From an uncultured Erysipelotrichaceae bacterium (GTDB lineage: Bacteria > Bacillota_I > Bacilli_A > RF39 > UBA660): DNA of 35,191 nucleotides. The DNA is taken from contig CACZTI010000062.1 in NCBI GenBank assembly GCA_902783985.1, positions 1 to 35,191 on the forward strand. Reading direction: 5' to 3'. Made by a program: the position numbers and the translations under genes. Positions 15,271-24,161 of the stretch are shown piece by piece (position 1 is the stretch's first letter; every line of letters begins with the position of its first letter). The notes beneath the pieces are model-generated. The model worked only from the letters and a program-made list of their open reading frames with translations, was not told the origin of the DNA and did not search any database.

Positions 15271-17310
15271 ATGATTGTAAAAATAAAAGATAGCGTTAAT
15301 ATTAAAAGAAAAAAAGTTAAGAAAGGTTTTTCGAGATTTAAAGATGAATTTAAATCTTTCTTTAAAGAAAAAGGAAAAGTGAAAAAAATAAAAAAATGGA
15401 TAATTGGTCTATGGAAGTATTGTTTAAAAAAGAATATTTTTAATGTTTTACTTTTAGCTTTACCATTTATTATCATGGATTTGGCAACTAGAATTTTTGG
15501 CTTTGATGTTAGTTTTTATTCATTATTTAAAATAAGTCCTAGATTATTTTCATTATCTTATATTATTTTGATGTTGGGAATATCATTAAATATTAAAAAT
15601 AAATATGGAAAGATATTATATAGCGGATGTTTCTTTATTTTCTTTGTTTTGTATTTAGTACAATCAGTTTATTATGGAACAATGCATAATTATTTTAGTT
15701 TTTCTTTAATGGCTTTAGCAGGAGAAGGTAGTGACTATTTTTTAGATGCTCTTAAAAATACCAATATTTTTGTCTATATTATTGCAATTATATTAATAAC
15801 AATTTATATTTTTGCAATGAAGAAATATCCTAAAAAAACATCTTATAATAAAAAGAGAATAATAAAGGTATCAATTGTTTTTATAATTTTGCATGTTTTA
15901 AGTAAAATATTTTTAGGATCTGCTAATGTGGAACTAACATGGGATACATGGAAGAATCCTCGAAATGTTTATAATAATTTTAATGATAGTAATAAATGTT
16001 TTAGTATTAGTGGTTTTTATGAATATACTTTTAGAGATTTTTATATTAATTATTTAAAAGGTGAAGAAAAAAAAAGTGATACGGAAAATAACTTCTTAAG
16101 TGAGGTATTTAGTGATCAAAATGATAGTTATTCTAAAAATAAATATACTGGAAAATTTAAAGGAAAAAATGTTATTTTTCTTCAACTTGAAGGTATTGAT
16201 GATTGGATTTTGACAAAGGATATTATGCCAAATACATATAAACTTCTTGATAATGCAATTAATTTTAAGAAACATTATTCTTTTTATACTGGTGGAGGTA
16301 GTACTTTTAATTCAGAATTTATGGTTAATGTTGGTTATACAACTCCATTTACATATCCAATGAATGCTTATACTTTAAATAAAAGTGATTTTCCATATTC
16401 GATGGCTAATTTGATGAAACAGAATGACTATGGTATTAAAGCTTTTCATATGAATACTAGAGAATATTATAGTAGAGGTATTAATTATTCTAATTGGGGA
16501 TATGATAATTATTTAGGTTTAAAAGATTTAGGAGAATACACTGATAGTTCTTATCAATTAGATAGGGAACTTGTATTAAATCAAACTTTCTATGATGAAA
16601 TGTTTAAAAATACTGGTAAATTTATTAATTATATTATAAGTTATAGTAATCACTTACCATTTGATGCTAGTAAAGGTGTTTGTAATCAGTTATTAAAAAA
16701 AGATTATGAAAAGAAGTTAGCGGATATGGAAGATGATGAACAAAAAGAATTCCTTGAAAATTTAAATTATACTGAAGTTGATTGTATAAAAAGACAAGCT
16801 AAAGAAACTGATGATATGATAGGATTATTGCTTAAAGGATTAAAAGATAATGGTTTATATAATAATACAGTAATATTTCTGTATGGAGATCATTACTTAT
16901 ATACGGTATCTGATAAAGAAATATTAAAAGAACATGGTAAAGATATTGATACAAATTTAATAAATCATACGCCATTATTTATTTGGAGTGCAGGGATGAA
17001 GAAAGAAGAAGTTAATAAAGTTACTACACCTCTTAATATCTTACCAACTTTCCTAAATTTAATGGATGTTAATTATAATGAAAAATGGTATTTAGGAAAA
17101 GATGTTTTTGCAAAAGATTATAAACCTATTGCTATATTTCCAGATATGTCTTGGTATGATGGAACTTATTATGTGGAAGATGGAGAAGTGAAAAATAATA
17201 AAAAGATTAATCATGACTTATTAGAAGAAAAGAATAGTTATGTAGATTATTTAGTTAAGAAAAATGATTTAGTACTTAAATATAATTATTTTAAAGAAAT
17301 AACCAATTAA
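15271..17310 (+). CDS. Lipoteichoic acid synthase-like sulfatase-fold membrane enzyme
   Basis: Protein of 679 residues of the LtaS family, which polymerises glycerol phosphate from phosphatidylglycerol on the outer membrane face. A charged cytoplasmic start is followed by five membrane segments (about residues 53-215) and an outside sulfatase-type domain. Metal and catalytic residues line up with LtaS: E307 in FLQLEGIDDW, nucleophile T345 in GGGSTFNSEF, and D540-H541 in YGDHY. FHMNTREYYSRG and the NWGYDNYLGL block also follow the family. Which polymer is made (LTA or a related phosphoglycol) cannot be told. ATG 15271 follows GTGGTGG. It has its own promoter downstream of the two structured RNAs and a terminator after it. 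Confidence 0.88.
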   Translation: MIVKIKDSVNIKRKKVKKGFSRFKDEFKSFFKEKGKVKKIKKWIIGLWKYCLKKNIFNVLLLALPFIIMDLATRIFGFDVSFYSLFKISPRLFSLSYIILMLGISLNIKNKYGKILYSGCFFIFFVLYLVQSVYYGTMHNYFSFSLMALAGEGSDYFLDALKNTNIFVYIIAIILITIYIFAMKKYPKKTSYNKKRIIKVSIVFIILHVLSKIFLGSANVELTWDTWKNPRNVYNNFNDSNKCFSISGFYEYTFRDFYINYLKGEEKKSDTENNFLSEVFSDQNDSYSKNKYTGKFKGKNVIFLQLEGIDDWILTKDIMPNTYKLLDNAINFKKHYSFYTGGGSTFNSEFMVNVGYTTPFTYPMNAYTLNKSDFPYSMANLMKQNDYGIKAFHMNTREYYSRGINYSNWGYDNYLGLKDLGEYTDSSYQLDRELVLNQTFYDEMFKNTGKFINYIISYSNHLPFDASKGVCNQLLKKDYEKKLADMEDDEQKEFLENLNYTEVDCIKRQAKETDDMIGLLLKGLKDNGLYNNTVIFLYGDHYLYTVSDKEILKEHGKDIDTNLINHTPLFIWSAGMKKEEVNKVTTPLNILPTFLNLMDVNYNEKWYLGKDVFAKDYKPIAIFPDMSWYDGTYYVEDGEVKNNKKINHDLLEEKNSYVDYLVKKNDLVLKYNYFKEITN

Positions 17311-17335
17311 AGATATGCAAATATCTTTTTTTGTG
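17309..17335 (+). terminator. Terminator of the LtaS-like gene
   Basis: AAAGATAT/ATATCTTT hairpin with GCAA loop followed by T-run. Confidence 0.8.
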
Positions 17336-17363
17336 GTATAATAGGTGCTCATGTGGGGTTATT

Positions 17364-17732
17364 ATGGAAGAAAGACTAATGAATGGTGAAGAAGTATTAA
17401 TATTTCGAAATGCCTCTGATATATATGAACAATGTGAAAGTGACTTTATTAAAGGTTATATTATATATAGTTACAAGTCAAAGAATTTATCATATAATAG
17501 AAAACCTTATTATATTTGGATATATAGGGTCATGGGTGAAGATAATATGGAATATGAATGTGCTAATGGAATGATTATCTATGGTACTGATTATATGATG
17601 AGACCAATTGATTATCTTAAAAAAGTTAGAAGTATGCTTGTAAATAATGTTAATGAAATTAATAGATTAGAAGAAATAAATAAGAGTTTGGTAAAAACTA
17701 TTAATAGTTTAAATAGTGTAATAAAAAAATAA
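17364..17732 (+). CDS. Hypothetical protein, 122 residues
   Basis: Not recognised. Soluble and mixed alpha/beta: LMNGEEVLIFRNASDIYEQC at the start, a Tyr-rich centre (IIYSYKSKNLSYNRKPYYIW), then a C-terminal helix with heptad-like spacing (MLVNNVNEINRLEEINKSL). No signal peptide or membrane segment. The frame is open from 17331, but a TATAAT-like -10 (17337-17342) lies in that part, so ATG 17364 is chosen; its ribosome site is weak. It sits alone between two terminators. Confidence 0.55.
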   Translation: MEERLMNGEEVLIFRNASDIYEQCESDFIKGYIIYSYKSKNLSYNRKPYYIWIYRVMGEDNMEYECANGMIIYGTDYMMRPIDYLKKVRSMLVNNVNEINRLEEINKSLVKTINSLNSVIKK

Positions 17733-17756
17733 ATTAGCAAAACTAATTTATTTTCA
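17728..17756. terminator. Bidirectional terminator between the hypothetical gene and aquaporin
   Basis: AATAAATTAG, loop, CTAATTTATT, with T-run on the plus side and A-run (T on the minus strand) on the other. Confidence 0.75.
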
Positions 17757-17777
17757 TATAATAAGTATGATTACTTA

Positions 17778-18404
17778 TTATTTTTTTAAGATGTACTTAA
17801 AGAAATATGCTGCAAGTGCTGCACCAACCATAGGTGCTAGAATAAATACCCAAATTTGACTTAGGGCATCGCCACCCTGGAATATTGCAGGTCCAAGACT
17901 TCTTGCAGGATTTACTGATGTTCCTGTAAATGGAATACCAAATAAATGTACAAGAGTTAATGTTAAACCAATTACAATACCTGTTACATGAGTATTTTCT
18001 TTTTTATCGGTAACACCTAAAATAGTAAGTACAAAGATAAATGTTAGAATTACTTCTATAAGAAGAGCAATCCAAACACTACCTGTATAAGTATTAGCTC
18101 CTAAGTTTTTAGTACTTTCAGTTATTACACTTAAAATACCACTACCTGCAATAGCTCCTAATACTTGAGCACATACATATTTTCCAAATTCTTGCCAAGG
18201 CATTTGATGTGTAAGAGCAAAACCAAGGGAAACTGCTGGATTAATATGAGCTCCAGAGACATTTCCAATAGAATATGCACAAGCAACAACTACTAAACCA
18301 AAAGCAAGAGCTATACCTAAATAATTTCCTGTTGTAACAGCAATACCACAGGCAATTAATGTAAGCATAAGGGTTCCGGTAAATTCAGCAATGTACTTTT
18401 TCAT
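17778..18404 (-). CDS. Aquaporin of the AqpZ type
   Basis: Six-helix channel of the MIP family, 208 residues. Both pore half-helices are intact: SGAHINPAVS and GTSVNPARSLG. The selectivity-filter context fits water channels such as AqpZ rather than glycerol facilitators: LAFGLVV in helix 2 and VHLFGIPFTGTSVNPAR with the helix 5 His. The short loops also fit the water type. Start ATG 18404 follows GAAGGAGG; the frame stays open upstream through the leader. Transcribed alone, converging on the hypothetical gene. Confidence 0.93.
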   Translation of the reverse strand: MKKYIAEFTGTLMLTLIACGIAVTTGNYLGIALAFGLVVVACAYSIGNVSGAHINPAVSLGFALTHQMPWQEFGKYVCAQVLGAIAGSGILSVITESTKNLGANTYTGSVWIALLIEVILTFIFVLTILGVTDKKENTHVTGIVIGLTLTLVHLFGIPFTGTSVNPARSLGPAIFQGGDALSQIWVFILAPMVGAALAAYFFKYILKK

Positions 18405-18569
18405 ATATCCTCCTTCTATAATAAGTATACAATAATTTTGTAAAAAAAAACACATATTTTGTAAATTTTAGTCAAGATATTTAATATTACCCTTTAAATT
18501 ATTAAGAAATAATGATACTATTTATATGTGAGCAGTAATACTGTTCATTTTTTTGTAAAGGAGGATAAA

Positions 18570-18815
18570 TTGATCACTGAAAAAATAATTTTGTGGGATA
18601 CAAAATATGGTAGAGTTAGATGTAATCTTTATAAGTTAATGAGATCTAGGAAAGTTTCAATTTTTCAATTAGCAAGATTAACTAATATTAGATACGATAT
18701 TATAAAGAAATATGCTGATAATCAAATGATAAGATATGATGCAGCTATTTTATCAAAATTATGTTTTGTATTAAATTGTAGTATTGGTGATATTATTGAG
18801 TATGTTAATAAGTAG
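18570..18815 (+). CDS. Small XRE/Cro-CI family regulator (TTG start)
   Basis: Protein of 81 residues made of one helix-turn-helix of the Cro/CI kind: NLYKLMRSRKVSIFQLARLTNIRYDIIKKY, then LCFVLNCSIGDIIEYV at the end, the usual five-helix bundle. It binds DNA; target unknown, and many such single-domain regulators act on themselves or a neighbour. A perfect AAAGGAGG is followed 5 bases later by TTG 18570, so I choose this non-ATG start; an earlier open frame from 18528 has no ribosome site. A hairpin with T-run follows. Confidence 0.85.
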   Translation: MITEKIILWDTKYGRVRCNLYKLMRSRKVSIFQLARLTNIRYDIIKKYADNQMIRYDAAILSKLCFVLNCSIGDIIEYVNK

Positions 18816-18835
18816 TAATTGTTTAAGGAGTGTCA

Positions 18836-18860
18836 GAAAACTAAATAGTTAGTTTTTTTG
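18836..18860 (+). terminator. Terminator after the XRE gene
   Basis: AAAACTAA/TTAGTTTT hairpin followed by T-run. Confidence 0.65.
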
Positions 18861-18886
18861 ATAGTCTTTTTTTAATTAAATATAAT
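18858..18886 (+). promoter_or_regulatory. Promoter of the small ORF-uvrB unit
   Basis: TTGATA (18858-18863), 17 bases, TATAAT (18881-18886). No CGAAC-N4-GTTCG SOS box was seen around it. Confidence 0.75.
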
Positions 18887-18959
18887 AGGAAAAGACTAAA
18901 CAGAAATTAATATTTTTAAATAATCCTAATTTAAAGTTGTGACTTTGATTCGAGAAGGT

Positions 18960-19079
18960 ATGAAAAAGTTCCTTTTTTTAGGACTTTGTGGTATTATATT
19001 TTATGGAATTGGACTTTATTTTGACCTACATGGACGAATTAATTGGTCCGCAGTAGTCATAATGATATTAGGGAGTTGA
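18960..19079 (+). CDS. Possible 39-residue membrane peptide upstream of uvrB
   Basis: Short frame: [20 protein letters not shown], then [10 protein letters not shown] and AVVIMILGS. It would make two short hydrophobic helices around a polar turn. It lies in the uvrB leader after the promoter at 18858-18886; its TGA stop ends 5 bases before the uvrB ATG, so it could couple uvrB translation. AGAAGG is only one base from the ATG, which is poor; an in-frame TTG at 18945 is an alternative start without a better site. Small size and weak start keep confidence low. Confidence 0.45.
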   Translation: MKKFLFLGLCGIIFYGIGLYFDLHGRINWSAVVIMILGS

Positions 19080-19084
19080 TAGAA

Positions 19085-21034
19085 ATGTTTAATCTAGTTA
19101 GTAAATTTACGCCTTCAGGAGGTCAACCTGAAGCAATAGAGAAGTTGGTTAATGGAATAAAAAAAGGTGAGAAAAACCAAGTACTTTTAGGTGCAACAGG
19201 AACTGGTAAAACTTTTACAATTGCCAATGTCATTAAAGAAGTTAATAAACCAACACTGGTACTTGCGCATAATAAAACTCTTGCAGGACAACTTTATAGT
19301 GAATTTAAGGAGTTGTTTCCAAATAACCATGTATGTTACTTTGTATCATATTACGATTATTATCAACCAGAAGCTTATGTTCCTTCAAGTGATACCTATA
19401 TTGAAAAAGATGCATCTATAAATGATGAAATAGATGAACTTCGTCATTACGCTACTAGTATGTTACTTTCATATAATGATGTTATTGTTGTTGCATCAGT
19501 ATCTTGTATTTATGGTATTGGAGATGTTGAAGATTATAAGAATCATATGTTAACGGTTAGTGTTGGTGATAACATAGAAAGAAATACGGTATTACAAAAA
19601 CTTGTTGACATGTTGTATGAAAGAAATGACATAGATTTTAAAAGAGGTACTTTTAGAGTTAAAGGGGATATAGTTGATGTTATTCCAACAAATGAACATG
19701 CTAAGGGAATTAGAATAGAATTTTTTGGCGATGAAATAGATAAAATTAGTGAAATAGATATTTTAACAGGAGTTGTTTTAAATAATAAAAAATCTGTTAG
19801 TATCTTCCCAGCTAGTCACTTTGTAACAAGTGAAGATAAACTTGAAAAGGCTCTTGAAAATATTAAAATAGAATTAAAGGATAGAATACAATTTTTTAAG
19901 GATAATAATAAACCATTGGAAGCTGAAAGAATTGAACAGAGGACTAATTATGATCTTGAAATGCTTGCGGAAACAGGTTTTTGTAGGGGGGTTGAAAATT
20001 ACTCAAGACATTTGTCTGGTAAAAAGGAAGGTGAAGCTCCTACTTGTTTAATTGATTTCTTTCCTAAAGATTTTTTACTTGTTGTTGATGAAAGTCATGT
20101 AACAATACCACAAGTTAGGGGAATGTATAATGGAGATAGAATGAGAAAGCAAAACCTTGTGGATTTTGGATTTCGTCTTCCTAGTGCGCTTGATAATCGT
20201 CCTTTAAAGTTTAATGAGTTTGAAAGTAAATTAAATCAAGTAATTTATGTATCAGCAACACCTGGAGATTATGAAATGGAACTTGTTCATAACAAAGTTA
20301 TCCCTCAAATTATAAGACCAACAGGATTATTGGATCCTACTATTGAAGTTAGACCTACATTATCTCAAATAGATGATTTAGTTGGTGAAATAAAAGATCG
20401 TATGAAGAAAAATGAAAGAGTTTTAATTACGACTTTGACTATTCATATGGCAGAAGAACTTACTAATTATTTAAAAGAATTAGATATTAAAGTAGCATAT
20501 TTACATACTGAGATTAAAACTTTAGAAAGACTTCGAATTATTCGTGATTTAAGACTTGGAACATATGATGTTGTGGTTGGCATTAATCTTCTTCGTGAAG
20601 GAATAGATATTCCGGAGGTTAGTTTAATTGCCATTTTGGATGCTGATAAGGAAGGTTTCTTAAGAAGTGAACGAAGTCTTATTCAAACAATAGGAAGATG
20701 TGCAAGAAATGCAAGTGGTCATGTTATCATGTATGCTGATAAAATAACCGATAGTATGAAAGTGGCTATTGATGAGACTAAAAGAAGAAGAAGTATACAA
20801 GAAGCATATAATAAAGAACATGGTATTGTTCCTAAAACAATTATTAAAGAAATTAGAGATTTAATTAGTAATATAGATGATTCTAAAAGTGATAAACCAA
20901 AGAAAGTATCCAAGAAAGAAAGAATGGATAACATTAATAAAATTGAAGAAGAAATGCGTAAAGCTGCTAAAGAACTTGATTTTGAAAGAGCGATGGAACT
21001 TAGAGATATTTGGTTGGAGATGAAAAGTGAATAA
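19085..21034 (+). CDS. uvrB: UvrABC system protein B
   Basis: UvrB is the damage-verifying helicase-like subunit of nucleotide excision repair; it is loaded by UvrA and recruits UvrC. The 649-residue protein has the Walker A GATGTGKT (residues 36-43), the beta-hairpin [12 protein letters not shown] that grips DNA, helicase motif [13 protein letters not shown], the RIGRCARN-type motif VI (QTIGRCARN), and the C-terminal UVR motif [20 protein letters not shown] that contacts UvrC. ATG 19085 gives the normal N-terminus ([17 protein letters not shown]) and follows GGGAG. The usual partner uvrA does not follow in this window; a PspC gene with its own promoter does. Confidence 0.98.
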   Translation: MFNLVSKFTPSGGQPEAIEKLVNGIKKGEKNQVLLGATGTGKTFTIANVIKEVNKPTLVLAHNKTLAGQLYSEFKELFPNNHVCYFVSYYDYYQPEAYVPSSDTYIEKDASINDEIDELRHYATSMLLSYNDVIVVASVSCIYGIGDVEDYKNHMLTVSVGDNIERNTVLQKLVDMLYERNDIDFKRGTFRVKGDIVDVIPTNEHAKGIRIEFFGDEIDKISEIDILTGVVLNNKKSVSIFPASHFVTSEDKLEKALENIKIELKDRIQFFKDNNKPLEAERIEQRTNYDLEMLAETGFCRGVENYSRHLSGKKEGEAPTCLIDFFPKDFLLVVDESHVTIPQVRGMYNGDRMRKQNLVDFGFRLPSALDNRPLKFNEFESKLNQVIYVSATPGDYEMELVHNKVIPQIIRPTGLLDPTIEVRPTLSQIDDLVGEIKDRMKKNERVLITTLTIHMAEELTNYLKELDIKVAYLHTEIKTLERLRIIRDLRLGTYDVVVGINLLREGIDIPEVSLIAILDADKEGFLRSERSLIQTIGRCARNASGHVIMYADKITDSMKVAIDETKRRRSIQEAYNKEHGIVPKTIIKEIRDLISNIDDSKSDKPKKVSKKERMDNINKIEEEMRKAAKELDFERAMELRDIWLEMKSE

Positions 21035-21040
21035 TGTTTA

Positions 21041-21069
21041 TTGACTTTAACTAAATGTTATGATATTAT
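21041..21069 (+). promoter_or_regulatory. Promoter of the PspC-domain gene
   Basis: TTGACT (21041-21046), 17 bases, TATTAT (21064-21069). Confidence 0.7.
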
Positions 21070-21085
21070 TTGTTTGGTGGTAGAA

Positions 21086-21304
21086 ATGAGCAAAAATGTT
21101 AAAAAAAGATTATATCGTACTGAAAAAAATGATGCAAAAATATGTGGAGTATGTGGTGGTATTGCAGAGTATTTTGATGTTGATCCAACACTTGTAAGAA
21201 TTGGCTGGGCGATTATGATTTTTGCATTTGGAACTGGGATTTTAGCATATTTTGTTTGTGCTATTTGCATGCCAACTAAATCTGAAATTGATAAACAATC
21301 CTAA
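21086..21304 (+). CDS. PspC-domain membrane protein
   Basis: Protein of 72 residues that is one PspC domain: KKRLYRTEKNDAKICGVCGG, IAEYFDVDPTLVRIGWAIMI, then a second hydrophobic stretch ending in CMP. In enterobacteria PspC senses envelope stress; in Bacillota small PspC proteins are membrane-stress associated but less studied. Start ATG 21086 follows GGTGG; the frame is open upstream through the promoter. It has its own promoter and terminator. Confidence 0.9.
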   Translation: MSKNVKKRLYRTEKNDAKICGVCGGIAEYFDVDPTLVRIGWAIMIFAFGTGILAYFVCAICMPTKSEIDKQS

Positions 21305-21325
21305 GGTTTTCTTAGGATTTTATTT
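21297..21325 (+). terminator. Terminator of the PspC-domain gene
   Basis: AATCCTAAG, loop GTTTT, CTTAGGATT, then TTATTTT; it overlaps the last codon. Confidence 0.8.
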
Positions 21326-21342
21326 TAATTATAGGTGATAAT

Positions 21343-22179
21343 ATGGCAAAATTATTCTCAAAAATATATATTGAAATAACTAATTATTGTAATTTAAATT
21401 GTTCTTTTTGTTCTATTGATAATAGAATAAAGAAAGAAATGAGTGTTGATGAATTTAATATTGTTATCAAAAAAATAAAAAAATATACAGATAATGTCTA
21501 TTTACATGTTAAAGGAGAACCATTATTACATAGTAGGTTAGATCAAATACTAAAAATATGTAATGATAATAATATTAATGTATCTATTACTACTAATGGT
21601 ACTTTACTTGATAAAAAAATTGATATCTTATTAAATAGAAAAATTAAACAAATTAATGTATCTTTACATTCAGAGAATAATATTTCTAATTATTTTGATG
21701 AAGTATTTAAATCATGTGATAAATTATCAAATAATACTACTATTATTTATAGAATATGGGTATTAAATAAAATATCCCCAATAATTGTTGATAAAATTAA
21801 AAATTATTATAAATTATCAACAGATATTGTTAATAAAATAAAAATAGAAAAAAATATTAAAATAGATAATAACATTTATGTGGATAAAGATATAGAATTT
21901 GTTTGGCCAAATGATGGTAGTTGTCAAAGTGATAAAGGAACATGTTTGGGAACAAGAAGTCATATTGCCATACTATCTAATGGTGATATTGTACCATGTT
22001 GTTTGGATAGTTCTGCTAATATAAAACTTGGTAATATCTTTCATGATGATTTAGATACTGTTATTAATAGTAAATTATTTAATGATATTAAAAATGGTTT
22101 TCAAAATGGAATAATAGTTTGTGATTTATGTAGGAAATGTACTTATAGAAAAAGATTTGAAAAAAAACTAGTTAGCTAG
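21343..22179 (+). CDS. Radical SAM protein with SPASM-like C-terminal cluster domain
   Basis: Protein of 278 residues. The radical SAM [4Fe-4S] motif is CNLNCSFC (CxxxCxxC, near residues 16-23), followed by the glycine-rich KGEPLLH and ITTNGTLL blocks that bind S-adenosylmethionine. The C-terminus carries further cysteines (GTCLGTRSH, NGDIVPCCLDS, CDLCRKC) in the spacing of a SPASM domain holding an extra cluster. Such enzymes modify peptides or proteins, for example in sactipeptide or mycofactocin-type pathways, but no precursor peptide gene is seen nearby. ATG follows AGGTGA. The 3' end overlaps convergent phospholipase C by 4 bases. Confidence 0.85.
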   Translation: MAKLFSKIYIEITNYCNLNCSFCSIDNRIKKEMSVDEFNIVIKKIKKYTDNVYLHVKGEPLLHSRLDQILKICNDNNINVSITTNGTLLDKKIDILLNRKIKQINVSLHSENNISNYFDEVFKSCDKLSNNTTIIYRIWVLNKISPIIVDKIKNYYKLSTDIVNKIKIEKNIKIDNNIYVDKDIEFVWPNDGSCQSDKGTCLGTRSHIAILSNGDIVPCCLDSSANIKLGNIFHDDLDTVINSKLFNDIKNGFQNGIIVCDLCRKCTYRKRFEKKLVS

Positions 22180-22190
22180 TTTTTTTCTAT
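22162..22190. terminator. Bidirectional terminator inside the overlapping gene ends
   Basis: AAAAAACTAG, TTAG, CTAGTTTTTTT. The hairpin serves both convergent genes and encodes their last residues. Confidence 0.7.
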
Positions 22191-23099
22191 AGGTAGACCA
22201 GTTGAATAATTATAATTTTCTATTAATTTATCAAGGTTTATATCTTTATCTTCAAATATATATTCATATAATTTATTAATAATATTTGCAGAGTCTTTGG
22301 TAATTGTTTCATATAATTCTTCAAATGATTTATTAGATGTTATTTTTTTATTTTCAATATTATACCATTTATGATGTTCTTTATTAAGATATAGGTTATC
22401 TTTATTTAATTTAAAGTGATATGATAAATTTTTACATCTTTTAATATTAAAAGGATTTAAATCTAGGATAGAATATAAGAATCTTTTAATACCATATTTA
22501 TCATATCTTATATATTTATAAGTAAACTGCATCTCTTTTAGGGATCTATAGTAATATTTTCCCATATTAGGAGTATTCCAAAATTTTAAAAATAATTTAT
22601 CTAATTCTTTTTTGATAATATCTTTTTCCGTATAATTAAATACTAATTTACTATGATTGTGTTTATAGTAATCTTTTGTTTCAAATTTATTTACATAATA
22701 ATTATCTAAATATGTTTCTATATCAAAATGAAGATCATTTCTTTTGGTTGCTCCATTTATTTTAGCATGATAATTAACATAGGGATGGGCGCATCTATCA
22801 GCTACATAATGAGTAATTAATCCTGATATAAAGGTAAATAATTCTAAATCTTTATTTTCTTTGTTATCATTTATTAACATTTTAAAATAATTAAGAACAT
22901 TTTCTGTGTGAAATAGGTGTCCTAATTTTTCTATTTTATTACTCTTTAATAAATATATATGGTAGAAATATAAGACATCCATATTTTGACAATATACTTT
23001 ATAATTATTAAGATTATTTTTAATTATTTTTTTGGGTTTATCATTTAAATTTTTTAAGGTATCAAGACCTATATAAGCATGAGTTATTGTACTTGGCAT
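22176..23099 (-). CDS. Zinc-dependent phospholipase C family protein
   Basis: Protein of 307 residues with the histidine/aspartate pattern of the Zn-dependent PLC / S1-nuclease fold: H7 (THAYIGLD), D41 (CQNMDVLYFYH), H64 (HLFHTENV), then ITHYVADRCAHP (H97, D101, H105) and HFDIETYLD. These bind up to three zinc ions in the family. No signal peptide is present, unlike the secreted clostridial toxins, so an internal or non-toxin role is likely. ATG follows AAGGAGG. The promoter ATGACA-17-TATAAT is well formed, divergent from the Abi_2 gene. Confidence 0.82.
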   Translation of the reverse strand: MPSTITHAYIGLDTLKNLNDKPKKIIKNNLNNYKVYCQNMDVLYFYHIYLLKSNKIEKLGHLFHTENVLNYFKMLINDNKENKDLELFTFISGLITHYVADRCAHPYVNYHAKINGATKRNDLHFDIETYLDNYYVNKFETKDYYKHNHSKLVFNYTEKDIIKKELDKLFLKFWNTPNMGKYYYRSLKEMQFTYKYIRYDKYGIKRFLYSILDLNPFNIKRCKNLSYHFKLNKDNLYLNKEHHKWYNIENKKITSNKSFEELYETITKDSANIINKLYEYIFEDKDINLDKLIENYNYSTGLPIEKN

Positions 23100-23136
23100 A
23101 ACTTCCTCCTTAATAAAAATATATGCATTTGTATAA

Positions 23137-23165
23137 ATTATACTAAATTTTCATAAAAATGTCAT
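23137..23165 (-). promoter_or_regulatory. Promoter of the phospholipase C-like gene
   Basis: On the minus strand ATGACA (23165-23160), 17 bases, TATAAT (23142-23137). Confidence 0.7.
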
Positions 23166-23183
23166 ACTAAAATTAAAAAAATG

Positions 23184-23192
23184 TGTTATACT
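23184..23192 (+). promoter_or_regulatory. Extended -10 promoter of the Abi_2-htrA unit
   Basis: TGT followed by TATACT (23187-23192), with a weak -35. Confidence 0.55.
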
Positions 23193-23212
23193 TATATGGT
23201 AGGGTGAAAAGA

Positions 23213-24148
23213 ATGGGTAGAAATAAGGAATTTAAAAAGATTGATGAACAAGTAGATATTCTTATTAATAAAGGTTTAACTATTGAAAATAAAGAGTATG
23301 CTAAAGAAGTATTATTTCGTGAAAATTATTTCTTTTTAAATGGATATAGGCATCTATTAATAAAGAGTGAAACAGATAAAACTTATATTAAAGGGGCAAC
23401 ATTTGAAGAATTATACAGTATCTTTTTGTTTGATAGAAGTTTTCGTAATATCTTATTTAAAAATATTTTAATTATTGAAAATAATATTAAGTCAATTATG
23501 AGCTATGAATTATCTTTAAAATATGGATATCGTGAAAAAGATTATTTAAATTATCGAAATTTTAGTAATAATCCTAATAAATATCGACAAGTTGTTGATG
23601 TAGTTAAGAAGATAAAAAGACAAGTTAAATCAAATGCTAGTAGTCACTCTGCAACGATGCATTATGTTAATAATTATGGATATATACCTTTATGGGTATT
23701 AGTTAAAGTGTTATCATTTGGTCTTATTGGAGAATTTTACGCTATATTAAAAGATGATGATAAAGATAAAATAGCGGATATTTATAATTTAGATAGTAAT
23801 ACCCTTAGTAATTATTTAGTATTACTTTCAAATTATCGTAATATTTGTGCTCATGAAGATATTGTTTTTGAAAATAAAACCCAAAGAATGATAGAAGATA
23901 CTAAGTATCATCGATTACTTAATATTCCTGTTACAAATGGCGAATATATTTATGGTAAGGGTGATGTTTTTGCTCTTATAATTATTATGAAAGCAATGTT
24001 AAAAGAAGAAGAATTTAAAAATTTATCTTTAGAAATTGAAAGAAATTTAAAGAATTTAGAATTAAACTTATCAACTATAAAAATTGAAAAAGTTTTAGAT
24101 AGAATGGGATTTCCAGTTAATTGGATGAGTTTAATGGAATATAATTAG
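23213..24148 (+). CDS. Abi_2 (AbiD/AbiF-like) HEPN-family protein
   Basis: Protein of 311 residues of the Abi_2 family, known from lactococcal phage abortive-infection genes. N-terminal LINKGLTIENKEYAKEVLFRENYFFLNGYRHLL is the family start. The HEPN ribonuclease motif R-x4-H is RNICAH (R209, H214) near SNYRNICAHEDIVF. Such proteins are thought to cut RNA and stop growth on infection; defence here is inference from the family. ATG 23213 follows AGGGTG; the frame is open upstream across the promoter. The htrA start codon lies 13 bases after the stop, so the two are co-transcribed. Confidence 0.82.
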   Translation: MGRNKEFKKIDEQVDILINKGLTIENKEYAKEVLFRENYFFLNGYRHLLIKSETDKTYIKGATFEELYSIFLFDRSFRNILFKNILIIENNIKSIMSYELSLKYGYREKDYLNYRNFSNNPNKYRQVVDVVKKIKRQVKSNASSHSATMHYVNNYGYIPLWVLVKVLSFGLIGEFYAILKDDDKDKIADIYNLDSNTLSNYLVLLSNYRNICAHEDIVFENKTQRMIEDTKYHRLLNIPVTNGEYIYGKGDVFALIIIMKAMLKEEEFKNLSLEIERNLKNLELNLSTIKIEKVLDRMGFPVNWMSLMEYN

Positions 24149-24161
24149 AGAGGTGATGTAT

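Noticed and set aside
15252-15476. Minus-strand frame opposite the start of the LtaS-like gene
   Set aside because: It is the antisense of a real coding region, with no ribosome site or family resemblance.
18893-18959. SOS (LexA) box before uvrB
   Set aside because: No CGAAC-N4-GTTCG-like sequence is present between promoter and start.
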